Below are positions 35,275-45,244 of a DNA stretch of 64,000 nt, one piece after another. Below the pieces are notes generated by a model. It was not told where the DNA came from, searched no databases, and saw only the letters and a program-made list of their open reading frames with translations. A program made the position numbers and the translations under genes. Origin of the DNA: a bacterium HR28 (lineage in GTDB: Bacteria > Chloroflexota > Chloroflexia > Thermomicrobiales > Thermomicrobiaceae); the NCBI GenBank assembly GCA_002898255.1, contig BEIE01000001.1, positions 1,054,001 through 1,118,000 of the forward strand, written 5' to 3'. Positions within the stretch are counted from its first letter, which is position 1. The number at the start of each line of letters is the position of its first letter.

Positions 35275-36013
35275 CGACCCCGTTCCCTTCCCGGCTTCCC
35301 TGATAGTAGCTGACAGTGGGCCGAACTGACTAGCACGGCGGAATGTGTCTGGGGGTATCTCGAAGGCCCCACGGCGCATCGCTCTCGGTGTGAAACCATG
35401 CAGCCAGCCCAGGCTCAGTGAAGGTGGCGTGGCACGCACGCAGTCTCCTACAACCACCGGCGTTGGGACGCGGACGTCGTGGTTCGCACGAATCATGTGG
35501 GAGAACTTCAGAACTGCGCGTAGTGCGCCATCTCTCCGATGCCACTGTTGCGTGCTTCCCCTTTTGCACTGGCGCACCGCCTCATGGGGTACAAGCAGCT
35601 CAAACTGCTACACTGGTCGGCTCACAGGTACCGTGGCTGGTGCCACTTCACGCGGTCGAGGCACGAACTACTGTGCACCAGGGGGGTGTCGAGATTGGAG
35701 GCAGGATGGCCCTGCCTGCGGGGAAGATACGAGTCAGGGGTGGAATTACTCGGAACAAGGCAGGGACGTCGCACCTAGGAGCTCGCCTACTGCCGGATGC
35801 TGCCTGCTCCTGCAGGGTGTCTTGGTGAGACAAGGTGCCACGGTAGACGCGTCCAAGCACGATGAGGTGCAGGCACCATGGTTGATAGTCACTCAGAGTG
35901 CGAGGCGGTAGGCCCATGCGGGACCCAGGTAGTGTTTCCACACAGGGAGAACGAACTTCCCACGGGCACATGCCTAATCGGCATACTGGTGCAGCGGAGC
36001 AAAGGGGGACACA
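35275..36013. other. Gene-free stretch before the HAD-type gene
   Basis: 739 bases with no convincing coding frame. Small hairpins occur, such as GGCAGG/CCTGCC near 35700-35717 and TGTCT/AGACA near 35817-35831, but no known RNA family was recognised. CAAAGGGGGAC just before 36014 is the ribosome site of the next gene. Confidence 0.4.
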
Positions 36014-37216
36014 ATGCGTGCGACAGACTTCGATGCCTGGTTGCTCGACCTCGACGGTGTGGTGTACGTGGGGCACGAGCTCCTGCCGGGCGTGCGCCAA
36101 GCGCTCGCCCAGTTGCGTGACGCTGGGAAGCATCTCCGTTTTCTCACCAATGATCCTCGACCGACGCGCGAGGAACTTGCCGCACGGCTTCAGCGACTTG
36201 GTGTTGAGACACGCGCTGAGGAGATCGTGACCTGCGGTTGGGCGACTGCCCAGCTACTGCCGGAGCTGGGTGTGCAGAGCGCCTATGTCGTCGGAAGCAC
36301 CGGCCTCGCTGAGGAGCTCCAACGAGCGGGTATCACCGTAACTCGTGACGGTGTTCCTGATGCAGTCGTTGTGGGAGCCGATGAGCAGCTTCGTTTCCTC
36401 GATGTTGTGCAGGGATGCCTGCTCGTTCAGCGCGGTGCACGTTTTATCGCCACGAATGCTGACCCATCCTATCCCATGCCGTTCGGAACCGTTCCAGCGA
36501 CCGGTGCGGTGGTCTGCGCGATTCGGCTCGCCACCGGACAGCGCCCTCTTGTTGTTGGGAAACCGGAGCCGTTGATGTTTCAGCTCGCGCTGCGGACACT
36601 CCCGCCTGGTTCGAAGGCTCTTGTTGTCGGCGATCGAATAGAAAGCGATATCCTGGGCGCACATCGCGCCGGTCTTCCAGCGGTGCTTGTGGCCGAGGCA
36701 GTTCCCAACTTGCCAGCGGCTCGAGACTTACGACGACCAGACGCAGTCGTCCGGTCGCTCGTGGAACTCCTGGAGCAGCCCCCGGAACTTCCTGTGGGAT
36801 CGAGCACGCCGGATCCTTGGCCAGAGCGGGTCGTTGCTGGAGTGGTGCTCCTGCTTGTCGATGAGGCGAAAGAACGGCTTGCACTGGTGCCAGCTGGAGG
36901 CGAGTGGTCATTACCGTGGACGATACTCGAGCCACTGGAGACGTTCGAGGAAGCTGCTTCGCGTGTTCTCGGGCAAGTGCTCCCCGGTGAGGTACGACGC
37001 TTTGACCTTGCGACGCTTGTCTCGCAGCCCGAGGTCATGCTGGTAACTGATCGGGACGGTGCGCTCGTCCGGTTAGCCGGGCCCGCGTTCCTCGCGCAGA
37101 CCGATGCAGTCACACTGGCAGGAGATGCACGCTGGCATCCGATCGGTCGGTTGGAGGAACTTCTGTCCTCTACATGCGCGCGGTGGGTCTGGTCGGCGCT
37201 GGCGTCGTTTGCTTAG
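36014..37216 (+). CDS. HAD-IIA (NagD-type) phosphatase fused to a Nudix-like domain
   Basis: 400 residues. Residues 1-265 are a NagD-like HAD phosphatase: nucleophile Asp12 and Asp14 in LLDLDGVVYVG, FLTNDPRPTREE, VVGKPEP and VVGDRIESDILGA. Typical substrates are small phosphoesters (4-nitrophenyl phosphate, phosphoglycolate, nucleotides). Residues ~275-400 look like a Nudix fold: VVAGVVLLLVDEAKERL, then WSLPWTILEPLETFEEAASR in the place of the Nudix box, but the R-E-x-x-E-E core is not intact, so the second domain may be regulatory. ATG follows AAAGGGGGA. Its stop overlaps the convergent gene by four bases. Confidence 0.8.
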   Translation: MRATDFDAWLLDLDGVVYVGHELLPGVRQALAQLRDAGKHLRFLTNDPRPTREELAARLQRLGVETRAEEIVTCGWATAQLLPELGVQSAYVVGSTGLAEELQRAGITVTRDGVPDAVVVGADEQLRFLDVVQGCLLVQRGARFIATNADPSYPMPFGTVPATGAVVCAIRLATGQRPLVVGKPEPLMFQLALRTLPPGSKALVVGDRIESDILGAHRAGLPAVLVAEAVPNLPAARDLRRPDAVVRSLVELLEQPPELPVGSSTPDPWPERVVAGVVLLLVDEAKERLALVPAGGEWSLPWTILEPLETFEEAASRVLGQVLPGEVRRFDLATLVSQPEVMLVTDRDGALVRLAGPAFLAQTDAVTLAGDARWHPIGRLEELLSSTCARWVWSALASFA

Positions 37217-38217
37217 CGCCGTGCCAGGAGCAGGGTAACGTTGCCGTCGGGAACGGAACGCCATTGTAGGTCGGTGAAGCCGATCTCGTAGAGCCAGCGT
37301 TCCAGTTCCGCGGCTGTTGGGTGATGGCCGTGTTCGGTAGCCAGGAGCATCTGGAGATCGAGCAACGCATGTTGGAGGCGGGCTTCGGGAGTTGGGTGAG
37401 GCGGAGTAGCGCGGATTGCTAGCCATCCACCTGGAGCAAGTGCCTGGTAGACGAGGCCCAGAAGTCTGCGTGCCTCCTCCTCGTTCATGCTGTTTAAAAC
37501 GCCGAAGAGTAGGACCAGGTTGTACCCCTCACCAATTGGGTCACGGAAAAAGTCACCCGGAAGGGGGCTCACCCGGTCTGTCAGCCCGCTCCGGGCAATG
37601 AGTTCGCTTGTGACCTCCGTGACAGGCGGAAGATCGAAGACGACTGCCTCGAGAGTCGGATGTGCCCGGGCAAGGGCCATCGCGTACTCGCCGTGGCCAC
37701 CACCGAGATCGAGCACACGTGGTCGCTGGATCCCCTCTACGAGCGGCACCAATGCTGCGGCGACATCGTCACTGACGGTGCGCGCGATCTCGTACAGCAT
37801 TAGCGTGAAGTGACGTACCCAGTCCGTTGCTGTCTCTTCGCGTCGGCTTGCTTCCGGAGCTCGGCCGCTACGAACTGCGTCAGTCAGTAGTCCCCACCGC
37901 CGGTAGAAGGCAGCCTGTGCGGCAAGGAAGTGTGCTAGGGATTGTGGAGCATCAGGCAGGAGCGTTTCGGTGGCCAAAGTGGAGAGCTGCCATCCCTGAG
38001 GGGTCTCGGACACAAGATCGAGCGCAGCCGCTGCCCGAAGGAAGCGGGCAAGGGCTTGAGCGTCCACGCCGGCCGCTTGCGCGAGTTCGTCAGTCGAGAG
38101 CGGTCGCGCTGCAAGGTAACGTGCAAGGCCCAGTTCGGCGAAGGTGATCACAACGGCAGAGATCCGAAAGCCCTGGGCGAGCTCGAGGATACGGCGCTGC
38201 GCCTGTGTCGGCGGCAT
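37213..38217 (-). CDS. SAM-dependent O-methyltransferase with dimerisation domain
   Basis: 334 residues from ATG 38217. The N-terminal ~90 residues form a winged-helix-like dimerisation domain (PLSTDELAQAAGVDAQALAR). The catalytic part has VLDLGGGHGEYAMALARA and AVVFDLPPV, as in plant-type/hydroxyindole O-methyltransferases. The substrate is a small molecule not readable from sequence. It follows the amidinohydrolase gene by ten bases on the same strand. Confidence 0.8.
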   Translation of the reverse strand: MPPTQAQRRILELAQGFRISAVVITFAELGLARYLAARPLSTDELAQAAGVDAQALARFLRAAAALDLVSETPQGWQLSTLATETLLPDAPQSLAHFLAAQAAFYRRWGLLTDAVRSGRAPEASRREETATDWVRHFTLMLYEIARTVSDDVAAALVPLVEGIQRPRVLDLGGGHGEYAMALARAHPTLEAVVFDLPPVTEVTSELIARSGLTDRVSPLPGDFFRDPIGEGYNLVLLFGVLNSMNEEEARRLLGLVYQALAPGGWLAIRATPPHPTPEARLQHALLDLQMLLATEHGHHPTAAELERWLYEIGFTDLQWRSVPDGNVTLLLARR

Positions 38218-38227
38218 TAGGAACCCC

Positions 38228-39109
38228 CTAAGGGTCGTCCGTGCGGAGAAGTGGACGGGTGAGACAAGTTGGCCCCCCGGAACGATTGTGGGAGATCTCC
38301 CCACCTTCGTACGGGTAGACGATGCAACCGGCCTCACGGAGCATTTCGATCGTCCGGCGGTTTTCCCGCAGGATCACACAACGGCGGGGAGCGATGGCGA
38401 GCACATTTGGCGCCTGCGTCGGGAACTCTTCATCGGGAACTGGAATGATCTGCATCCTGTGTGCTTGCAGGAGCTCGACGAGCCGAACGGGGAGCAGTGG
38501 CAGATACGCGACAACAAGGTCTCGATCAACTGGACTCAAGAGCGAAAGCAAATGCAAGCATTCTCCGGGCCCATGCCAGTGTGGAAGATCGACGGCGAGC
38601 GTTCGCACGCCAAGTGGTCGAAGGAGTTCATCCAGCTGGGCGATGCCAGCATCGTTGGTGCGGTAGCTGCGCCCGACGACGAGTGTCTGCTCGTCGAGCC
38701 ATAGGCAGTCGCCACCTTCTACTGTGCCTGGCGGCTCGATCCGACCGAGAATCGGAATGCCCAAAGTAACAAGGGTACGTTCCAAGAAAGCGACTTCTGG
38801 TCTTCGGAGTTCCTTGCCCATGCGCAGCAGAATTGCGCCCGCATCCGTGAGAAGTACGGGATCGAAAGGAAAAATTGCATCCTGTAGTGCCGGGTCGTCC
38901 GGCTCGACGACGATCGTCTCCACGCCCTCTTGTTCGAGGAGTTGGCAAAAGGAAGCGTGCTCGGCTCGGGCGCGCTCCGCGTCGATTGGATGGGCGTAGC
39001 CGAAGGCTTGCCAACATTCGGGGTCGCGAGGCGGAATCGGACGAACGAGGAGCACCCGGCGCAGCGGTGTGACCATCGACTGACCACCCCAGGGGCGTCT
39101 CTCTGGCAT
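38228..39109 (-). CDS. Amidinotransferase-fold hydrolase (DDAH / arginine-deiminase-related)
   Basis: 293 residues from ATG 39109, five bases after GAGGAGG. The pentein-fold catalytic features are seen: VEGGDCLW, the His in HGPGECLHLLS, and the nucleophilic Cys near the end in NRSGGPTCLTRP. Related enzymes hydrolyse dimethylarginine to citrulline or deiminate arginine; which substrate is used here is open. It sits downstream of a peptide-type ABC transporter and may process its imported cargo, an inference. Confidence 0.8.
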   Translation of the reverse strand: MPERRPWGGQSMVTPLRRVLLVRPIPPRDPECWQAFGYAHPIDAERARAEHASFCQLLEQEGVETIVVEPDDPALQDAIFPFDPVLLTDAGAILLRMGKELRRPEVAFLERTLVTLGIPILGRIEPPGTVEGGDCLWLDEQTLVVGRSYRTNDAGIAQLDELLRPLGVRTLAVDLPHWHGPGECLHLLSLLSPVDRDLVVAYLPLLPVRLVELLQAHRMQIIPVPDEEFPTQAPNVLAIAPRRCVILRENRRTIEMLREAGCIVYPYEGGEISHNRSGGPTCLTRPLLRTDDP

Positions 39110-39141
39110 CACTGCCTCCTCGTTGTGTCCTTTCAAGGGGA

Positions 39142-39173
39142 AGCCCGGTGGGCTCTGAGTAGCCCACCGGGCT
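39142..39173 (-). terminator. Hairpin after the ABC transporter operon
   Basis: AGCCCGGTGGGCT (39142-39154) and AGCCCACCGGGCT (39161-39173) form a 13-bp perfect stem with a six-base loop, 17 bases beyond the stop of the binding-protein gene. There is no T tract, so termination may be partial and the downstream hydrolase may be read through. Confidence 0.6.
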
Positions 39174-39190
39174 AACAGTTGACCACGCCG

Positions 39191-40936
39191 TTACAAGGCC
39201 TCGCGCCACATTGCCCAGAAGTTGTAGCTGTTGATGTAGATCGGGTTAGGAACAAACCCACGGATGTCCTTCTGGAGGACGGTCGCCTTCCGGATTTGTG
39301 CGTAGAAGATCGCTGCCGGGTCGTCCCAGGTGAGGATCTTGACGATTTGCCCTGTGAGACGACGGATCTCATCTTCGCTCGCGGCGTCCTTCAGCTGGTT
39401 CATCAGCCGATCAACCTCTGGGTTGCGGTAGAACATCGCGTTTGAGCCCTTTGAGCCGACCGAGTCGGAGTGGTAGTTGGGATAGATCTGGTTCCACGAG
39501 TCGTTGTAGTCTGGCCACCAGCCGCCGGACATAAAGTGAGGGCGTTGCTCCGGTGGCGTGTCGCCGTAGGCGAGCTCCAAGAGCGCGGCGCGCTCGACCT
39601 GTTGTAGCTCAAGCCGAATACCGATCTGGGCCAGATTCGCCTGGAAGAGCTGCGCCATTGCCGCGTCCGTCTGGTCGCCGCTCGAGTACATATAGGTGAA
39701 CGTATCACCTTCCTTAATACCGGCCTCGGTGAGAAGTTGCTTGGCCTTCTGGAGGTCGGTCGTATAGGTCGGAATGGATGGATCGTAGCCAATGACGGTG
39801 TCGGCGATCGGCCCATTGATCGGTCTGGCGAAACCACGAAGCACCTTTTCGATCACTTCCTGGTAGGGCCAGGCGTAGCAGAACCCTTGGCGCGCCTTGG
39901 TGTTGAGGAGCGCATAATTCATGCGTATCCAGTCGACCTCTGTTGTGTCGTACTCGATGACCTGAAGGTTCGGATTCTGCTTCATGGCGAGCAGATCTTC
40001 AGGGTTAATATAGGCGCAGCCATGCGCCTCACCGGTCTCCATGAGCTGGCGGCGGGTTGCATCCTCGGGCACAACGCGTGCAATGATGCGATCGAAGAAC
40101 GGTCGCTCCCCATGGTACTGATCAAACCGCTCGAAGACGAACCGCTCCTGTTGGAGCAGTTCGACCGGCTTATAGGGACCGGTGCCAACAATGTTTTGGC
40201 TAAACCAGTCATGAGCGAACTCGTCGGTTGCTGTCTTGTGCTCGTCCCAGGCCTTAGGCGAGACGACCAACGGGCCATATTCGGAGGCCATTGCGGCGAG
40301 GAACAGCGGTTGTGGCTTGGCCATCACGAACTTGATCGTCGTGGGGTCAACTACCTGAATCTGTTCGTCGGGGTCCTCGACGAAGCGCGAGATCACGTTG
40401 ACCGGTCCGCGGCCCATCTTGAGGAAACGGGTGAATGAGCGCTTCACGGCGTCCGCATCACAGGGGGACCCATCATGGAAGACAGCGTTCGGTGGAAGCT
40501 TAAAGGTGAATTCCGTGAAGTTTTCGTTATGTGACCACTCGCGAGCAAGCATGGGCTCATACTCGAAGGTTGATTCGCCCTTGAGTTTAATCAGCATCTC
40601 GTAACAGGCAAGAAAGAGTGCGGAGGCCTGATTGTCATAGGCCGACTGTGGGTCGAGGTCTGGGACACCACCGAAGAAGAGCACGACGAACTCGCGGTTC
40701 TCCGATTCGCGTCGCCCAGCGGTGGGAGTCTGCGCGGCTTGTGGTGTGGCACCTGCCGGCGCTGTGGTTGGCGTTGCCGTCTCGCCGCCCCGCTGACATG
40801 CGGCGAGGAGAGCGAGAATTGCGGGCGTCGAGAGTCCAAGCTGCAGACCCCGACTGAGGATTTGCCGGCGCGTGAGCCGGCCCGTTCTCGCTGCCAGCAA
40901 AAGACCGAGTGCGTCTTCAGGTCGTCGCGGATCCAT
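39191..40936 (-). CDS. Family 5 extracellular solute-binding lipoprotein of peptide-type ABC transporter
   Basis: 581 residues from ATG 40936 behind GAGGAGGAGG. The N-terminus combines a Tat-like LTRRQILSRG with a lipobox ending in LALLAAC (Cys47), followed by a Thr/Pro/Ala tether. The body has SBP-bac-5 features (LAREWSHNENFTEFTFKLPP, AVFHDGSP, NIVGTGPYKP). It captures oligopeptides or other small solutes outside the cell and passes them to the DppB/DppC-type permeases encoded just upstream. Confidence 0.9.
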   Translation of the reverse strand: MDPRRPEDALGLLLAARTGRLTRRQILSRGLQLGLSTPAILALLAACQRGGETATPTTAPAGATPQAAQTPTAGRRESENREFVVLFFGGVPDLDPQSAYDNQASALFLACYEMLIKLKGESTFEYEPMLAREWSHNENFTEFTFKLPPNAVFHDGSPCDADAVKRSFTRFLKMGRGPVNVISRFVEDPDEQIQVVDPTTIKFVMAKPQPLFLAAMASEYGPLVVSPKAWDEHKTATDEFAHDWFSQNIVGTGPYKPVELLQQERFVFERFDQYHGERPFFDRIIARVVPEDATRRQLMETGEAHGCAYINPEDLLAMKQNPNLQVIEYDTTEVDWIRMNYALLNTKARQGFCYAWPYQEVIEKVLRGFARPINGPIADTVIGYDPSIPTYTTDLQKAKQLLTEAGIKEGDTFTYMYSSGDQTDAAMAQLFQANLAQIGIRLELQQVERAALLELAYGDTPPEQRPHFMSGGWWPDYNDSWNQIYPNYHSDSVGSKGSNAMFYRNPEVDRLMNQLKDAASEDEIRRLTGQIVKILTWDDPAAIFYAQIRKATVLQKDIRGFVPNPIYINSYNFWAMWREAL

Positions 40937-40956
40937 GGTCCTCCTCCTCTCGCATC

Positions 40957-41868
40957 TCACCGACGTCGTGTCCGTGGGTCAAGGAAGTCGCGCAGTCCGT
41001 CGCCGAGCAAATTAAAACCGAGCACTGTCAAGGTCAGTGCCAAACCGGGGAAGGTGATATACCACCATGCCTCGCGGAAGAAGGTGCGCGCTCCCGCGAT
41101 CATCGTACCCCACTCGGGCGTCGGCGGTTGGGCGCCGAGTCCGATAAAGGAAAGTCCCGACGTCGCCAAGACAGCGTACCCAACATCGAGTGTGAGTTGC
41201 ACGATAACCACGGCGAGCGTATTGGGCAGGATGTGTCGTCCCAGGATACGTAATGGTGAAGCCCCAATCGCACGCGCGGCCTCGACAAACTCACGTTCCT
41301 TGAGCCAGAGTACCTGGCCACGCACCAGCCGCGCGTACCACGGCCAGTAAACGACGGTCAGTGCGATGACTGTGTTCTCTAAGGTGCGACCGAGCGTGGC
41401 AGCGATGGCCATCGCTAAGACAAGCGCGGGGAACGCGAGAAAGAGATCGGTCACACGCATGAGGAGCTCGTCGACGATGCCCCCCGCATAGCCAGCAATC
41501 AAGCCGACAATTGTGCCAACCAAGACGGCGATCGAGAGGATGATAAACGCGACACCTAACGAGTACTTTGCTCCACTCATAACGCGGCTCAGAATATCCC
41601 GACCGAGTTCGTCGGTACCAAACCAGTAGGTCGACGATGGTGGCTGAAGCTTGACAGCGACGTTCGGCTGAACAGGATCGTGCGGTGCGAGCAGGCTTCC
41701 AAACGCCACAAGGAAGAGAAACACCGCGATCAGAACAACTCCCACGAGATTGAGCGGACTTTGTGTGAGGAAGTCGCGGATGCTGTCGAGAAGCGAGCGG
41801 GTTCGAGTCGACCGCTCGGCCAACGTGCTAATCGTTCGCGTCGTCGGTGCGTAACCTGTTCGCTCCAT
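40957..41868 (-). CDS. DppC/OppC-type ABC permease
   Basis: 303 residues. A cytoplasmic N-terminus leads to one helix (NLVGVVLIAVFLFLVAF), a periplasmic loop (APHDP), and five more helices; the EAA loop reads EREFVEAARAIGASPLRIL. It pairs with the DppB-type permease whose stop lies one base upstream of its ATG. No ATPase gene is found in the operon. Confidence 0.9.
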   Translation of the reverse strand: MERTGYAPTTRTISTLAERSTRTRSLLDSIRDFLTQSPLNLVGVVLIAVFLFLVAFGSLLAPHDPVQPNVAVKLQPPSSTYWFGTDELGRDILSRVMSGAKYSLGVAFIILSIAVLVGTIVGLIAGYAGGIVDELLMRVTDLFLAFPALVLAMAIAATLGRTLENTVIALTVVYWPWYARLVRGQVLWLKEREFVEAARAIGASPLRILGRHILPNTLAVVIVQLTLDVGYAVLATSGLSFIGLGAQPPTPEWGTMIAGARTFFREAWWYITFPGLALTLTVLGFNLLGDGLRDFLDPRTRRR

Positions 41869-41869
41869 G

Positions 41870-42880
41870 TCACGTCACCCGAATGCGTGGGTCCAGCAAG
41901 ACGTAGATGACATCCACCAGGAGATTTACCAGGACGTAGGCGGCGCCGATGACGAGTGTCACGGAGATGACCGCGTTGTAATCGAAGTTCTGGATAGCCT
42001 GGAAGGTGTACCGGCCAATGCCGGGCCAGGAGAAGATGATCTCCACAAGAACCGCTCCACCCATCAAAAGACCGAACTGCAGCCCAATCACTGTAACGGC
42101 TGGCAGGAGCGCGTTCTTAAGAGCGTGGCGCAAGATCACGACGTGTGGTTGCAGCCCTTTGGCACGGGCCGTCCGGATATAGTCCTGCCCCAGGACTTCG
42201 AGCATGCCCGAACGGACCATGCGTGTCACGATGGCAAGCGCCGCCAGTCCAAGTACGAATGAAGGCATGAGAAGGTGCTTCAAGGCGAGGAGGAACAAGC
42301 CAAAGTTCCCCGCCAAAAGTGCGTCTACGGTAAAAAGACCGGTTACCCGTGGTGGTTCCTTCACACCGACGGGGAGCCGTTGGCCATCGGGCAAAAGGCC
42401 CAGCTGAGCGAAGAGAAAAAACTGCAAAATGAGTGCGAGCCAGAACGAAGGAATCGAGAGCCCAAGAATAGAAATAGTACGCCCAATCAGATCGAGGAAT
42501 GAGTTGCGGCGTACAGCAGAAAGAACGCCGAGTGGGATGCCAACGACCACAGCAAACAGCATTGCATAGAGCGCAAGTTCAATAGTGGCCGGGAGATAGC
42601 GTGCCAAATCCTCCGACACTGGTCGCCGTGAGGTTAGCGACTTGCCAAAGTCAAGGTGGATGAGGCCACTCAGATACCGGACATACTGTCGCCAGAGTGG
42701 CTGATCGAGCCCGTATTCCTTGCGGATCTTTTCAACCGCCTCGGGACTTGCACGTGGCCCAGCAATAATCCGGGCAGGGTCCCGCGGGACGACGTGGGAC
42801 AAAACAAATGTGATGAGGGAGAGCCCCAGGAGAACGAACACAAGGAAGAAGAGTCGCCGTACGATGAGGTGGACGATCAT
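41870..42880 (-). CDS. DppB/OppB-type ABC permease
   Basis: 336 residues with six membrane helices. N-terminal RRLFFLVFVLLGLSLITFVL, periplasmic GLDQPLWRQYVRYLSG, and the EAA loop QDYIRTARAKGLQPHVVIL are standard for DppB. It is first in the leftward operon with permease C and the binding protein. Partner ATPases (DppD/DppF) must be encoded elsewhere or shared. Confidence 0.92.
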   Translation of the reverse strand: MIVHLIVRRLFFLVFVLLGLSLITFVLSHVVPRDPARIIAGPRASPEAVEKIRKEYGLDQPLWRQYVRYLSGLIHLDFGKSLTSRRPVSEDLARYLPATIELALYAMLFAVVVGIPLGVLSAVRRNSFLDLIGRTISILGLSIPSFWLALILQFFLFAQLGLLPDGQRLPVGVKEPPRVTGLFTVDALLAGNFGLFLLALKHLLMPSFVLGLAALAIVTRMVRSGMLEVLGQDYIRTARAKGLQPHVVILRHALKNALLPAVTVIGLQFGLLMGGAVLVEIIFSWPGIGRYTFQAIQNFDYNAVISVTLVIGAAYVLVNLLVDVIYVLLDPRIRVT

Positions 42881-43024
42881 TCCCTCTTTGTCCTTCGCGA
42901 CTTGCCGACTAGGAACGCCTACCGTGTTTCCTGCCCGGAAACGTCATAACGGGCCGCCAGGAGAAACCGAACACATCATCCCATCGCACTGTGACTGCAC
43001 CAACACGTGTGTGCAACCATGCCC

Positions 43025-43054
43025 ACTCTACCGATCACCGGTGGGCATTGTCAA
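43025..43054 (-). promoter_or_regulatory. Sigma70-type promoter of the ABC transporter operon
   Basis: On the minus strand TTGACA (43049-43054) and TAGAGT (43025-43030), an 18-base spacer. It gives a leader of about 140 bases before the DppB-type gene. The rest of the 339-base interval 42881-43219 shows no coding or known structure. Confidence 0.65.
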
Positions 43055-43219
43055 GCGCGACTGCATCAGCGGCACCGCGCTCGGGAGACATCAAGGAGTA
43101 AGAGCGTCACTGCCCGAGCAATAGGCAAGGGACCATGGTACAGAAGCGCTATGCTACGAGGCGCAGGAGGGTAGAGTGTGCTGCGCTTCTCGGTCGGGCC
43201 GGTGTTGCGGTTCGTCCAT

Positions 43220-45241
43220 TTAAAGCGCATCGCGGGCGATTGACTCAGCCCAACGACGCTCTGTGACTGTGTGTCCATTCCAGGTGGCGACGAGTTCCAC
43301 AGTGAGATGGAAATGCTGACTCGTGCTCTGCATCGAGACGTCGGCCCGCGTTTCAGCCACGCCAACAGGCCACTCGATGCGGTAGACTTGTTGACCGTAT
43401 GCCTGACAACGACTTGGCCGGTCGAGATCAGCCCAGAGTTCGATTGTGGAGAGATCGGTCACCAGGCTTTCTCGGCCAACGGGCCGAATGACCTCCTCTG
43501 TCGAGCGGCGGATGCCCACTCGGCCACGAAGCAGATCGAAACAGTGCTCAAGATAAGGCGGTGATGACCAGGTCACTGCCGTCACGGGAAGAGGTTGCGG
43601 CTCGGGAAGTGTCACGCTCCGCAAGACACTGTCATCTCGCAAGAGAGGTAACCGGAGCTCAAGTGCTTTTCCTCCAACGCGCACATGGGGTCCCTGGCGG
43701 TACGGGGCTGGCCACAGCGTGGGAAAGTCGGCTCCGCTGAGTGCCAAGCGGAGGCGATGCCCAGCTGGTATCCGATAGCAGCATGCTTTCAGAGGGACAC
43801 GCACCCGCGCGAGTTCGCCGGGGCGCAGTGGCTCAACGCGCTGGAGGCCATGACGCCTCGTGAGGTTGAGTACACCCCGCGTGATGAGTGTTGCTTGACC
43901 ATCTTCCCAAAGGTGACTGAGGCGCACGCAGAGGAACGCCACCGGCACCTCAGCGGCAACTACTGCGCAAAGCTCGGGGAAGCCAAGAATTGTCAGTGAT
44001 TCCGGTAGGGGATCAGAGTCGAAAGTGACTGCGAAGAGGTCGTCTAGACGCTGGTCAGCCGCAAGGTGGTCTGGTGGCGCCGTTGGGCACCAGCTGGGAC
44101 CAGAGAGACCGACCCGAACATCGTTGGTGACGGTGAGCCAGGAGTCGCCACTCGCAGGTGACAAGGCGAGCTTGCCCTCTGTTGTTGCAAACCAGCTGGT
44201 CATGTGCACACCCGTGGGTGGCCAGTGTTCTACCGCATACCAGCGACCCGGAATCGTCGTGGGATACCGCTGTGGCCGGTATGCCTCCTGCAGATAGAAG
44301 CGAATCGGTGCAGTATCGTCGGACTGGTTGAGCAGCCAGCGTCGCCACCACGCCAAGAGTTCGCCGAAAAAGTCAATGCGAGGACCAACAGGGCTTGCGT
44401 CAGGCCGCTCGTGTGTCCAGGGACCAATCAGACCACGGACTGGAGCGGACAGCCGTTCAAGCATGCGCAGGGCTGCATCGGTATACCCGTCGTGCCACGC
44501 TCCGACCACAAAGACCGGGCAGGTGATCGCCTTATAATCAGTCGCTAACGAACCCTGTAGCCAATAGTCGTCCTATCGCTGGTGGTGGAGCCAGGTAAAG
44601 AGCCACGGCTCGACCTGCTCGACCCTTTGCCGCCATGTTTCAAGCCACCTAGTGTCGTCAGGTTCAGGATCCGGCGGTAAGGCGTTCAGTGCGACCATCC
44701 AGAGTGGGTAGCTGAGAAACTCCATCGCCTGCAGACATCCGCCCCAGTAGTGCACGTCGGTCGCATAACGATCGTCACTGCCTGCATGAGCAACGATCGC
44801 TGTAAGGTGCGGCGGGCGTCGCATGGCAATTTGGAGGGCGTTGAAGGCTCCATAGGAAGTGCCCCAGAGGCCAACTCGTCCACTGCACCACGGTTGGGCG
44901 GCCAGCCAGGCGAGTACGTCTTCCCCATCCTGAAGTTCTTCCTCACTGTATTCGTCGCGCGCGATGCCACCCGACGACCCCGTTCCCCGGACATCCACGC
45001 GTACCCCCACAATGCCGTGTTGTGCGAGGGCAACAGGCACGTTCCAACGCGGTGCGGTGAGGTCGTCCTTGCGATAGGGTAGGTATTCGACGACAACTGG
45101 CCAGGGGCCGGTACCCTCCGCCGGGAGGTAGAGATCCGCGCGCAAGCGTGTCCCATCACGCATAGGGATGGGGACATGTCGAGCAAGACGCACGCCGGAC
45201 CACGGGGAAGGTGCTGCCAGGTCGAGTTGGCTGATGCCCAT
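43220..45241 (-). pseudogene. CocE/NonD (X-Pro dipeptidyl-peptidase S15-like) hydrolase gene interrupted by one TAG
   Basis: One continuous frame of 673 codons broken only by TAG at 44573-44575 (codon 223). Before it lies the alpha/beta hydrolase core with nucleophile Ser129 in GLWGTSYGA; after it, still in frame, DDYWLQGSLATDYKAI and the acid (Asp251 in WHDGYTD) and base (His277 in GPWTHERP) of the triad, then a jelly-roll C-terminal domain. The split would leave both halves inactive. The sequence around the stop is otherwise fully conserved in character, so the change is recent, a sequencing error, or is read through. It follows the reductase gene by three bases, so it was the last gene of the dxs operon. 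Confidence 0.8.
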
Positions 45242-45244
45242 CCA

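Noticed and set aside
43220-45241. TAG in the hydrolase gene as pyrrolysine or general stop reassignment
   Set aside because: TAG ends ordinary genes in this window (mec at 10574, Nif3-like at 16513), and no Pyl context is visible.
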